A stretch of 64,000 nucleotides of DNA from contig CAJTJT010000005.1 of the NCBI GenBank assembly GCA_910576915.1, positions 1 to 64,000 of the forward strand. The letters are read 5' to 3'. The notes beneath the pieces were generated by a model. The model saw nothing but the letters and a program-made list of their open reading frames with translations, had not been told where the DNA came from and searched no databases. The translations under genes and the position numbers were made by a program. Shown piece by piece: positions 23,216 through 30,833 of this stretch (within the stretch, counting starts at the first letter, position 1; the number at the start of each line of letters is the position of its first letter). Source of the DNA: an uncultured Elusimicrobiales bacterium (GTDB lineage: Bacteria > Elusimicrobiota > Elusimicrobia > Elusimicrobiales > Elusimicrobiaceae).

Positions 23216-23632
23216 TTATTCGCGGCCTAATTTGGCGCGCAAAAACTGGATACGTTCCTGAATATAATTGGAGGTTCCGGCAGATAAAACGGATTTGTTG
23301 CCCCTTAATATATGGAGCGAAAGCGCGCGCTCGAACCACAAGAGGGCCTGGTCCTCATCCTGCCCGGTGCCGTGCCCGGCCTCAAACATCTGCGCCGCCT
23401 GCAACAGAACCCCGCAGTCGGCCCCTTCTTTGGCTACGCGCAGCGTCCATTTAAAAGCCAGCGGATAAAATTCTTCCCCCGCATCGCGGTACAGCATAAG
23501 CAGGCGGTATTTTGCTTCCTCACTGCCCTGCTCGGCCAGCTTTTCCCACGCCGCGTAACGGGCGCGGCGGCGTCCGGCAAAATCAAACCAATGTTTCCAG
23601 CCGTTTTTGATGTCGTTCCAAGTAAGAGCCAT
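23216..23632 (-). CDS. Sel1-like repeat protein
   Basis: 138 residues, no signal peptide. After a basic N-terminus (FAGRRRARYAAWEKLAEQGS) it has about three Sel1/TPR-like helical pairs: EEAKYRLLMLYRDAG, LAFKWTLRVAKEGADCG, and MFEAGHGTGQDEDQALLWFE, the last with the typical G-G-D-A-W pattern. Such proteins are protein-binding adaptors, and no partner is visible. The ribosome site CAGGAGGACAA lies upstream of ATG 23632. It is divergent from the radical SAM gene. Confidence 0.7.
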   Translation of the reverse strand: MALTWNDIKNGWKHWFDFAGRRRARYAAWEKLAEQGSEEAKYRLLMLYRDAGEEFYPLAFKWTLRVAKEGADCGVLLQAAQMFEAGHGTGQDEDQALLWFERALSLHILRGNKSVLSAGTSNYIQERIQFLRAKLGRE

Positions 23633-23702
23633 TGTTTTGTCCTCCTGCTGATATATTGTACACTATATAAATAATTTTCGCCAGGGAGGAACGACAACGC
23701 TT

Positions 23703-24518
23703 ATGATTACCATCGCTACTGCACCAGTCAAGACATACCTGTCCAAATCAAAAATCCCGGGGTTCGATTACGTAATCAACCCCTACATCGGCTGCCCGCA
23801 CAAGTGCGTGTACTGTTACGCCGAATACATGCGTAAGTTTACCGGCCATCCGGAAGAATGGGGTGACTTTTTAGACGTTAAAATATGCGACACTCCGCTA
23901 AAGCCCGCTAAACTGTTCCGCATGCGCGTCATGCTCAGTTCTGTTACCGACCCGTACAACCCCTACGAAAAACAATACGAACTCACCCGCCGGATGCTTA
24001 AACAACTCGCTTTCAGTCAGGCATACGCTTGTATTTTGACGAAATCCGCCCTTGTGTTGCGCGATTTGGACCTTCTAAAACAAATGCCCGGCTCGGAGGT
24101 GGCGCTCTCGTTTTCAAGTGCGGATGAACGCTTCCAGGAACTGGCTGAACCCGGCGCTTCCAGCGTGGAGAAAAAAATCAACGCGCTGAAAACGCTGCAT
24201 GAAAACGGCATTAAAACCGCCGTAATGGCGGCCCCGCTGCTGCCCGGCATCAGCGACTGGAAAGCCATCATCGAAGCCACCCGCCCGTATACGGACCGCT
24301 ACGGCTTCGACAGCCTGAACATGCGCCCCGCTTACCAAAAGAAAGTGATGTCTTTCGTGGCCGAGCACTATCCGCACCTGCTTTCGCTGTATGCGGATAT
24401 TTATCTGAAAGAAGAAAATTCTTATTGGGTAAAGCTGGAGCAGGAAATTCTGCAATACTGCCGGACGGCAAACATTCCCGCCGAGGTTTATTTTTCGCGT
24501 TCACAGCCGTTTGCCTAA
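23703..24518 (+). CDS. SPL-family radical SAM protein
   Basis: 271 residues. It has the cluster motif CPHKCVYCYAEYM (about residues 31-43), with Cys spacing CxxxCxxC, after the GFDYVINPYIGC strand typical of the spore photoproduct lyase-like/Rv2578c family. The VTDPYNPYEK segment is also characteristic. Residues 95-200 form the rest of the partial barrel. Members of this branch are widespread in non-spore-formers and their substrates are mostly unknown, so DNA repair should not be assumed. GGAGG lies 12 nt before the ATG, a long spacing. Confidence 0.85.
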   Translation: MITIATAPVKTYLSKSKIPGFDYVINPYIGCPHKCVYCYAEYMRKFTGHPEEWGDFLDVKICDTPLKPAKLFRMRVMLSSVTDPYNPYEKQYELTRRMLKQLAFSQAYACILTKSALVLRDLDLLKQMPGSEVALSFSSADERFQELAEPGASSVEKKINALKTLHENGIKTAVMAAPLLPGISDWKAIIEATRPYTDRYGFDSLNMRPAYQKKVMSFVAEHYPHLLSLYADIYLKEENSYWVKLEQEILQYCRTANIPAEVYFSRSQPFA

Positions 24519-24522
24519 ACAT

Positions 24523-24555
24523 AAAAAACCCGGGAAGCTGATTCCCGGGTTTTTT
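24523..24555. terminator. Bidirectional terminator
   Basis: A6CCCGGGAA/TTCCCGGGT6, a 14-bp perfect stem with a 5-nt loop, between the convergent radical SAM and PTS genes. Confidence 0.9.
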
Positions 24556-24558
24556 AAA

Positions 24559-25953
24559 TTAATTTTCCTGGTCTGCGGGCGGGTCGTCAAACCCCATCCA
24601 CCAGGTGCATAAAAAGCCCGCAAGGACGGCCACCAAATACCCCACGGCATAAAATACCACGCTGTGCACGTTGGCGAGCGCCAGCAACAGCACCAGGCCC
24701 GACACACCAAAAGGAATGCCGGAAGCCACGTGGAATGCCGCCACCACCGCGCCGCCGCACGCCGCACCGATACACGCCGCCACAAACGGCCTAAAAAGCG
24801 GCAGCGTTACGCCGTAAATAAGCGGCTCGCCAATCCCCATCAGTCCAACGGGAAGCGCGTTACGGATAAGCGTTTTAAAACGGGGATTTTTGGTTTTAAA
24901 CAGCACGGCAAACGCCGCCCCCACCTGCCCCGCGCCGGCCATACACAAAATGGGAAAAAGCGGATTGGAACCCAGCGAATCCATAAGCTGCTGGTGAATG
25001 GGCACCAAACTTTGGTGAATGCCAAGCATAACAAGCGGTAAGAACATCCCGCCCAGCAAAGCGCCCACCAATACGCCGCCGCGCGAGAGCATGCTCTGCG
25101 TCAGGTCGGCCAATCCCGCCGACAGCCATCCGGCCAGCGGCTGAATTAAAACGAGCGACAGCGGCCCGATGATTAAAATGGTAAGCATGGGCGTTAAAAA
25201 CATTTCCATACTGCCTTTAATGGATTTGCGGAGTTTTTTCTCCAGCCAGCTGCCCACCCAGCAAACCAGCAGTACGGCCAAAACGCCCCCTTTGCCCGGC
25301 ACAAAAGACGCGCCGAACAACGTTACCTCCGTCAAAGAAGGGGTATTTAAAATCCCGGCAAACGCCAGCCCCAGCGCAGGGGAACCGCCAAATTCTTTAT
25401 TGGCGTTGTACCCCACAATCGCGCTTAAATAAAAGAAAATGCCTCTGCCCAAAATGTCTAACAGGGCCACCATATTGGGGTCGTTTACCAACAGCGTTTT
25501 GGATAAAATATTCCCGATACCGATAATCAGCCCGCACCCGATATACGCCGGAATCAGCGGCAAAAAGATATTGCCGATTTTCCCGCACGCGCGGCTGATA
25601 GGGCTTGCGTATTTGCGTTTGACGGCGGCTTTGGATTCGGCGGCGAAATCGTCCGGGCGCAGTTTTACGCCAGCGCGCGGTTTGCCGTCTAAGGTATTAA
25701 AATTGTGCCGCTCGTTAAAATAAGCCGCCAATTTAGTGGAAACGGACGGCCCTACAATCAGCTGATGCTGTACGCCGGAATAAAAATAGCCGGCCACGTC
25801 CTGCACGCGGCGCAGCGCTTCCACGTCCACCAGCGCTTCATCTTTTACCGTAAAGCGCAGGCGCGTCATACAGCAGCCCAGCGCGGAAATGTTATCCGCA
25901 CCGCCGGCCGCCGCCAGGATTTTTTCGTACATGTATTGTAAATCAGCGGGCAT
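24559..25953 (-). CDS. PTS permease EIIBC, glucose/sucrose superfamily
   Basis: 464 residues. The EIIB domain (1-90) has the phosphorylated Cys28 in LGCCMTRLRF. EIIC (about 115-455) spans about ten membrane helices with IPAYIGCGLIIGIGNIL, GIHQSLVPIHQQLMDSLGSN and the sugar-site motif GIGEPLIYGVTLP. This layout (B then C, no A) is that of sucrose and N-acetylmuramate permeases, which borrow EIIA from the glucose system; the sugar is not settled by sequence. The ATG at 25953 has GGAGG 6 nt upstream and lies within the end of the carbonic anhydrase gene, so the two are coupled. No EIIA, HPr or enzyme I is in the window. Confidence 0.88.
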   Translation of the reverse strand: MPADLQYMYEKILAAAGGADNISALGCCMTRLRFTVKDEALVDVEALRRVQDVAGYFYSGVQHQLIVGPSVSTKLAAYFNERHNFNTLDGKPRAGVKLRPDDFAAESKAAVKRKYASPISRACGKIGNIFLPLIPAYIGCGLIIGIGNILSKTLLVNDPNMVALLDILGRGIFFYLSAIVGYNANKEFGGSPALGLAFAGILNTPSLTEVTLFGASFVPGKGGVLAVLLVCWVGSWLEKKLRKSIKGSMEMFLTPMLTILIIGPLSLVLIQPLAGWLSAGLADLTQSMLSRGGVLVGALLGGMFLPLVMLGIHQSLVPIHQQLMDSLGSNPLFPILCMAGAGQVGAAFAVLFKTKNPRFKTLIRNALPVGLMGIGEPLIYGVTLPLFRPFVAACIGAACGGAVVAAFHVASGIPFGVSGLVLLLALANVHSVVFYAVGYLVAVLAGFLCTWWMGFDDPPADQEN

Positions 25954-26563
25954 CGGAAGCCTCCGTCGAAACAAATTCCCATTCGCCGCGGTCGGCGTTA
26001 TAGCGTTCCATGCGGCCGTCGTCTATATGAAAATAAAAACCTTCCAATTTTAATCCCCGGGAAGCGACATCCTGCGCCACAAAATCGATGGACTGCAAAT
26101 GCGCCAACTGGTCGAGTACGTTATTTTTTACGGCTTCTTCCAACGTATTCCCCCGGTAGCAGGTGTGGGTGCGGTCCAGCCACGCGCGCAATTCGGGCGG
26201 GAGTTCTTCCAAGTGTTTCAACTTGGCTACGGCGTTGCAATCGCTGTGTCCCAAAATGACGATATTTTCCACCTGCAGATTTTTTACCGCAAACCGCAAA
26301 GAAGCTACCATCGAAAAATCATCCTTATCAATTTGGTTGAGCATGTTGCGGTGCACGCAGATATGGCCGTCATTGGTATCAAAAATAGCTTCGGGGCAGA
26401 CGCGGCTGTCGAAGCAGCTTACCACCATGGAATGGGGATTTTGGGTATCGGCAATCTGTTCGGCATGCAGAGCACAAAACCCTTTGCGAACGGGGTTGCC
26501 GTTAAAAAAATTGCGGTATCCGGTGAGTAACTGCCGCATACCTTCATTGGGAGGATTATTCAT
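25943..26563 (-). CDS. can: Beta-class carbonic anhydrase
   Basis: 206 residues. Zinc ligands are visible as Cys50 with Asp52 and Arg54 in VVSCFDSRVCPEA, and His106 and Cys109 in ILGHSDCNAV. It interconverts CO2 and bicarbonate in the cytoplasm, supplying bicarbonate for carboxylations (the window also has PEP carboxykinase). The length is typical. It is the first gene of a coupled pair with the PTS permease. The promoter TACAAT ends 6 nt before the ATG, another leaderless start. Confidence 0.92.
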   Translation of the reverse strand: MNNPPNEGMRQLLTGYRNFFNGNPVRKGFCALHAEQIADTQNPHSMVVSCFDSRVCPEAIFDTNDGHICVHRNMLNQIDKDDFSMVASLRFAVKNLQVENIVILGHSDCNAVAKLKHLEELPPELRAWLDRTHTCYRGNTLEEAVKNNVLDQLAHLQSIDFVAQDVASRGLKLEGFYFHIDDGRMERYNADRGEWEFVSTEASDAR

Positions 26564-26569
26564 AATTAT

Positions 26570-26575
26570 ATTGTA
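26570..26575 (-). promoter_or_regulatory. -10 box, leaderless promoter of carbonic anhydrase
   Basis: Minus strand TACAAT, then ATAATT and the ATG at 26563. Confidence 0.65.
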
Positions 26576-26739
26576 GCAATTTAGCGGGCGGCGGGAAAAT
26601 ACAGCAGGGAAGATAAAAACAGCAAGATTTTAAGTCATACAAAATACAGAAAACGCGGCACGCCGCAGGCGGCGATTTTATTCTTCGTACGGACGCTTTT
26701 ATTTTAATAACGGCTGGATTCTGAAACCTTATAACTAGA

Positions 26740-26762
26740 CCCCGTATTACTACCTTACGGGG
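26740..26762. repeat. Hairpin in CA-SWIB gap
   Basis: CCCCGTA/TACGGGG (26740-26762), followed by GTGACG and later GGATGAC, similar in layout to the GGATYCCGGG palindromes at 30489 and 53593. The whole gap 26564-27209 has no gene; the rest of it is the two structured elements. Confidence 0.4.
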
Positions 26763-26829
26763 TGACGCTAAACGGAAAAAGCGTCAGTTCAGGATGACAA
26801 CAAAACAAGCAATTTACAAATGGTGCGCG

Positions 26830-26986
26830 CCGTTTTTCCTCTGGAATGATAGGGTACACCGAATGGCAAGGAAACGCCAAGTTAGCCAAATATAGAAAAT
26901 GGTTGCCCACAAAAGCAACAACGGATAAGAGAATCTCTTTCTTATCCGTTGTGCGCAAATCGCAAGTTAAGTGCAGCTGTTATTCT
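26830..26986. repeat. Structured element copy 1 (left end unclear)
   Basis: It carries AAGTTAGCCAAATAT, then GAAAATGGTTGCCC, the variable hairpin ACAACGGATAAGA/TCTTATCCGTTGT (26918-26952), then CAAATCGCAAGTTAAG and the right end GTTATTCT (26979-26986). The left AGAATAACA end is not recognisable. It is most like the copy at 30606. Confidence 0.6.
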
Positions 26987-27003
26987 TCAACGCCGTGCAA
27001 GGC

Positions 27004-27214
27004 AGAATAACATTGTGGATGATTATATGATTTTTCAAAACCGCCCTGTATTGTGCGGACTAGTTGGGGCGCGGCGTAGTGGTAATTACGTAAGCCCCAA
27101 GGTACGCGCAAGACGGTAGGTTTTGGAAAATTGTTTATTCTAAACAGTAAAGCGGAGCAGAAAAATATTTTCTGCTCCGCTTACGTAAATCGTCCGTTAC
27201 CAACAGCTGTTATT
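27004..27214. repeat. Structured element copy 2
   Basis: Left end AGAATAACA (27004-27012), inner arms TTTTTCAAAACC and GGTTTTGGAAAA, variable hairpin AGCGGAGCAGAAAA with a 3-nt loop (27151-27181), and right end CAGCTGTTATT whose TTA is the stop codon of the SWIB gene (27210-27212). Confidence 0.7.
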
Positions 27215-27467
27215 TAGAGAGGTGTTTGGACAAATACTTGCTCATGTCAAACATGCTGATCTGTTTTTTGCCTTCGAAAATCGGGGCGAGTTTAGCATCA
27301 GAGTTGATCATGCGTTTGTTTTTGGCATCCTGCAAACCGTTTTTCTTGATGTAATCCCACATTTTCTTAACGACTTCGGTGCGGGGCAGAGCCGCGGAAC
27401 CCACTACGGCCGCGAGTTCGGCGCTGGGGGTTAAAGGGGCCATAAATTTAGCGTTAGCTTTTGCCAT
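27210..27467 (-). CDS. SWIB/MDM2 domain protein
   Basis: 85 residues, essentially one SWIB domain: FMAPLTPSAELAAVVGS, LPRTEVVKKMWDYIKKNGLQ, and the signature NKRMINSDAKLAPIFEGK, then MFDMSKYLSKHL. In bacteria such small SWIB proteins occur in Chlamydiae and a few other phyla, sometimes fused to topoisomerase I, and are linked to chromatin or DNA topology; here function is by family only. AGGAG lies 10 nt before ATG 27467; the frame opens 75 nt earlier without a ribosome site. The stop codon is contributed by the edge of a structured repeat element. Confidence 0.9.
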   Translation of the reverse strand: MAKANAKFMAPLTPSAELAAVVGSAALPRTEVVKKMWDYIKKNGLQDAKNKRMINSDAKLAPIFEGKKQISMFDMSKYLSKHLSK

Positions 27468-27572
27468 ATTGTTAATTCTCCTGTGTAGTAAGATGAAATA
27501 TTGTTTCTTTAATTTTAGTAAATTTGGAGCCCTATTGTACATAGGGCCCCGTTATAAATTCCGTCGGCTGGA

Positions 27573-29189
27573 TTATTTCACTTTCGGCGCGGCGGCCAAG
27601 ACTTCCTTGGAGCAGCCGTCTTCGTATTTTTTGAAGTTTTCGATGAACGATTTGGCCAAAGCTTCGTACTTAACCATGTACTCTTCTTTGTTTTTCCAAG
27701 AGTTAATCGGGTTCAAAATTTCAGACGGTACGCCTTCGCATTCGGTCGGGATTTGGAAGCCGAACACCGGGTCGGTGATAAAGTTCACTTTCGCCAGTTT
27801 GCCTTCCAAAGCCGCGTTGAGCAGCGCGCGGGTGTATTTGATGCTGATGCGGTTGCCGACGCCATAGGGGCCGCCGATCCAGCCCGTGTTGACGAGCCAG
27901 CAATCCACGTTGTGTTCCTGAATTTTCTTTTTCAAGAGTTCCGCGTACACGGACGGGTGCAAGGGCATGAAAGGCCCGCCGAAGCAGGTAGAGAACGTGC
28001 TGGTGGGTTCTTTTACGCCTTTTTCCGTACCGGCCACTTTGGCGGTGTAGCCGCTGATGAAGTGGTACAAAGCCTGGTCGGGGCTGAGTTTGGAAATGGG
28101 CGGCATTACGCCGAAAGCGTCGCACGTTAAGAAAATAATGTTTTTCGGGTGCGTGGCGCGTTTGCTTTCCACCGCGTTATCGATGAAATTAAGCGGATAG
28201 CAGGCGCGGGTGTTTTCGGTCAGCGTATCATCGTCCAAATTCAGTTTGCCGGTTTCCGGGTCAAACACCACGTTTTCCAAAACGGTACCGAAGCGGTGCG
28301 TGGTGGAGAAAATCTGCGGTTCGGCTTCCTGGTTAAGTTTAATCACCTTAGCGTAGCAGCCGCCTTCAAAGTTGAATACGCCGTCGTTGTCCCAGCCGTG
28401 TTCATCGTCGCCGATGAGGCCGCGGGTAATGTCGGCGGACAAGGTGGTTTTGCCGGTGCCGGAGAGGCCGAAGAAGATGGCGCTGTCCTGCTTGTCGCCC
28501 ACGTTGGCGGAGCAGTGCATCGTCATAATGCCTTTTTGCGGCAGGAGGAAGTTCATGATGGTGAACAACGCTTTTTTGTTTTCGCCGCCGTATTCGGAAC
28601 CGATTACGAGCACGATTTTCTTTTCGAAGTTAATGAGGATGGCGGTTTCGGAAACGGTACCGTCGGTGGCCGGGTCCACTTTCATTTTGGGCAGGCAGAC
28701 GAGCGTAAATTCCGGCACGAACGATTTTAATTCTTCCTGTTTGGGTTCAATGAACATATTTTTTACAAACAAGTTCGTCCAGGCGCATTCGGTAATCGCG
28801 CGCACTTTCAAGCGGGACGCTTCGCTGGAACCGACGTACGCGTCGCGCACGAACAGTTCTTTATCCTGCACATAGGCTTGCACTTTGGCGAAAATTTTGT
28901 CGAAATATTCGGGCTTAATGCCTTTGTTGCTTTTGCAGTAGAAAAGTTTGCCTTCCACGTCTTTGGTTTCCACAAAGTAGCGGTCGTTGGGGCTGCGGCC
29001 GGTGTGTTTGCCGGTGCTTACGCACAAGGGGCCGCCGTAGACGACGTTGCCTTCTTCGCGTTTTAAAGATTCTTCATATAAGGCCGGAGTGGAGTAGTTC
29101 CAGTACACGGTTTTTTCGGTTTTGAGTCCCGCGTTTTCAAGTCCAAAGTCCGGCTTAAAAAAATCCGGTTTAGCATTCAATGTTTTCAT
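27573..29189 (-). CDS. pckA: Phosphoenolpyruvate carboxykinase (ATP)
   Basis: 538 residues, full length. The nucleotide loop GLSGTGKTTL lies at residues 241-250, followed by the kinase-2 type DDEHGWDNDGVFNFEGGCYA; KHTGRSPNDRY (61-71) binds substrate. It interconverts oxaloacetate plus ATP with PEP, CO2 and ADP. In a fermenting gut bacterium it may run toward oxaloacetate with ATP gain. It starts 1 nt after the aminotransferase stop, with GAGGG 6 nt upstream, so the pair forms an aspartate-oxaloacetate-PEP route in one operon. Confidence 0.96.
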   Translation of the reverse strand: MKTLNAKPDFFKPDFGLENAGLKTEKTVYWNYSTPALYEESLKREEGNVVYGGPLCVSTGKHTGRSPNDRYFVETKDVEGKLFYCKSNKGIKPEYFDKIFAKVQAYVQDKELFVRDAYVGSSEASRLKVRAITECAWTNLFVKNMFIEPKQEELKSFVPEFTLVCLPKMKVDPATDGTVSETAILINFEKKIVLVIGSEYGGENKKALFTIMNFLLPQKGIMTMHCSANVGDKQDSAIFFGLSGTGKTTLSADITRGLIGDDEHGWDNDGVFNFEGGCYAKVIKLNQEAEPQIFSTTHRFGTVLENVVFDPETGKLNLDDDTLTENTRACYPLNFIDNAVESKRATHPKNIIFLTCDAFGVMPPISKLSPDQALYHFISGYTAKVAGTEKGVKEPTSTFSTCFGGPFMPLHPSVYAELLKKKIQEHNVDCWLVNTGWIGGPYGVGNRISIKYTRALLNAALEGKLAKVNFITDPVFGFQIPTECEGVPSEILNPINSWKNKEEYMVKYEALAKSFIENFKKYEDGCSKEVLAAAPKVK

Positions 29190-29190
29190 G

Positions 29191-30399
29191 TTAATCCCTC
29201 GTTACAATTTTATCCCCGATTGTAATTTCGTTCGGAGCCGTTTTATCAAGCGCCCAGCGGATGCGGCGCACGCCTTCTGTAATAGAAGCCTTGTCCGCAC
29301 AAAAGCTGATGCGCAAATACCCTTCGGCCCCAAACGCCCGACCGGGCACTACGGCCACCAACGCTTTTTCCAACAAATACTGCGCAAGCGCGTTGGAATC
29401 CGCGTTATAGTGGCTGAAATCTGCGAAAGAATAGAAAGTTCCCGCCGGTTTAATTACCCGCACATTCGGAATTTTACTCAGTTCCTCCAAAAGCGCGTTG
29501 CGGTTATCTTCCAGAATCTTCCGTAAATCCGAAATGCAGCTTTGGTCGCCGTTTAAAGCGGCCGCGGCGGCAGTTTCGGACAAATCGCTGTTGCAGGACG
29601 TGCTCTGCGCCTGCATGCGGCCCATGGCCGCGATGAGTTCTTTATCGGCGGACACCGCCCACCCGATACGAAGCCCGGTCAGCCCGTACAGCTTCGATAC
29701 GCCGTTAATGATGACAAGGTTCTTGCCCTCTTTGGCGTACGCACACGGATTAGGGACGGTCTGCCCGTCAAAAACGAGCTGGTGGTAAATGTCGTCCATC
29801 ACCAAAAAGAGATTGTTTCTTTCGGCAAATTCCACCACCGTTTTAATAAAATTTTCCCCGTAAATTTGGCCCGAGGGGTTGCACGGGCTGTTTACCAAAA
29901 TGGCTTTGGTTTTGGGCGTAACGGCGGCCAAAATCTGCGCTGCGGTTACCTGAAGCCCGCTTTCCGGCCGAACGATGACAGGAATCCCCCCCGCCATACG
30001 CACCATTTCCGGGTAGCTGACCCAATACGGAGCGGCAAAGATAACTTCGTCCCCCGGATTGACGGCGGCCAGCAGAAAATTGAACAAAGCCTGTTTGGCA
30101 CCCGCGCTGACGAGCACGTTGGCGGCCTCAAAACGGCGGCCGTAATGTTTTTCGGTATAATTTAACACGGCTTCTTTCAAAGCGGGCGTGCCGGAGCTGG
30201 GCGAGTATTTAATTTTGCGGCTTTGGGCCTTTTCGATAATGGCGTCCACGGCCGTCTGCGGGGCGGGATAAGTGGGTTCGCCGCCGCCTAAATGGATGAC
30301 GGCCTTTCCCGCGGCTTTGAGCGCACGGGCCTGGGCGTTTATTTTTAAAGTCGGCGAATCGCCGATTTGCAAAGCGAGTTTACTTAACGTAAGAGACAT
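29191..30399 (-). CDS. aspC: PLP-dependent aminotransferase, aspartate type
   Basis: 402 residues, class I/II aminotransferase. Seen are NSPCNPSG (170-177), MDDIYHQLVF (201-210, Asp binds the pyridine nitrogen), and the Schiff-base Lys236 in NGVSKLYGLTGLRIGW. The subgroup is like bacterial AspC of the Ib type. It converts aspartate and 2-oxoglutarate to oxaloacetate and glutamate. Placed directly before pckA, it probably supplies or drains oxaloacetate. The ribosome site is GAGG 6 nt before ATG 30399. Confidence 0.88.
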   Translation of the reverse strand: MSLTLSKLALQIGDSPTLKINAQARALKAAGKAVIHLGGGEPTYPAPQTAVDAIIEKAQSRKIKYSPSSGTPALKEAVLNYTEKHYGRRFEAANVLVSAGAKQALFNFLLAAVNPGDEVIFAAPYWVSYPEMVRMAGGIPVIVRPESGLQVTAAQILAAVTPKTKAILVNSPCNPSGQIYGENFIKTVVEFAERNNLFLVMDDIYHQLVFDGQTVPNPCAYAKEGKNLVIINGVSKLYGLTGLRIGWAVSADKELIAAMGRMQAQSTSCNSDLSETAAAAALNGDQSCISDLRKILEDNRNALLEELSKIPNVRVIKPAGTFYSFADFSHYNADSNALAQYLLEKALVAVVPGRAFGAEGYLRISFCADKASITEGVRRIRWALDKTAPNEITIGDKIVTRD

Positions 30400-30488
30400 A
30401 ATTTTCCTCTACCGACATTCTACCATTTAAATTAAAAAAATGGGCAGGTTGTTTTTAGAAAGGAGAAAAGCCTTTATAAACGGCCTGG

Positions 30489-30522
30489 ATCCCGGGTCCG
30501 GCGGCATGCCGCGTCCCGGGAT
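30489..30522. repeat. Palindromic repeat (ATCCCGGG...CCCGGGAT)
   Basis: A 34-nt near-perfect palindrome: ATCCCGGG/CCCGGGAT around GCGGCATGCCGC, followed by GACG. A shorter relative lies at 53593-53614. This GGATYCCGG...CCGGRATGACG form is a common intergenic palindrome type in several bacterial groups. Confidence 0.65.
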
Positions 30523-30605
30523 GACGCCAACAGTCAAAAAAGAAGACTCCCGCACTTTGCAGGCCACCACTATTTGGAAATTACCGCTTAATAGCCGTGT
30601 AGATT

Positions 30606-30833
30606 AGAATAACATTGCGTTACTTCGGCTGATTTTTCAGATTTGAGTTAAATTTGCGTTGCCAGTTGCCACCCTGCGGGCCGCCGCTCAGCGTGGCTGT
30701 AAGCCACGTCAAGGGCAAGGGAACGCAAAGTTAGCCAAATATGGAAAATTGTTGCCCGTATAAGCAACGAAACGCAAAGATATTTTCTTTGCGTTTCGTG
30801 CGAATTATAGAAGTTAAGTACAGTCGTTATTCT
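30606..30833. repeat. Structured element copy 3
   Basis: 228 bp. Left end AGAATAACA (30606-30614); inner complementary arms TTTGCGTT and AACGCAAAG; hairpin GCGTGGCT/AGCCACGT; variable hairpin ACGAAACGCAAAGA/TCTTTGCGTTTCGT (30767-30799); right end GTTATTCT (30826-30833), whose bases form the stop and last codons of the secreted-protein gene. The remainder of the gap 30400-30826 has no gene. Confidence 0.7.

Noticed and set aside
23703..24518. Spore photoproduct lyase proper
   Set aside because: The radical SAM motif and SPL-like frame fit the family, but the protein is shorter and nothing suggests sporulation, so only the family is named.
26830..27214. Retron ncRNA for the structured elements
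   Set aside because: Complementary ends and hairpins are suggestive, but there is no reverse transcriptase in the window and copies are dispersed at gene ends.
28149..28730. 193-residue plus-strand frame inside pckA
   Set aside because: Antisense shadow of a highly conserved enzyme; no start signal.
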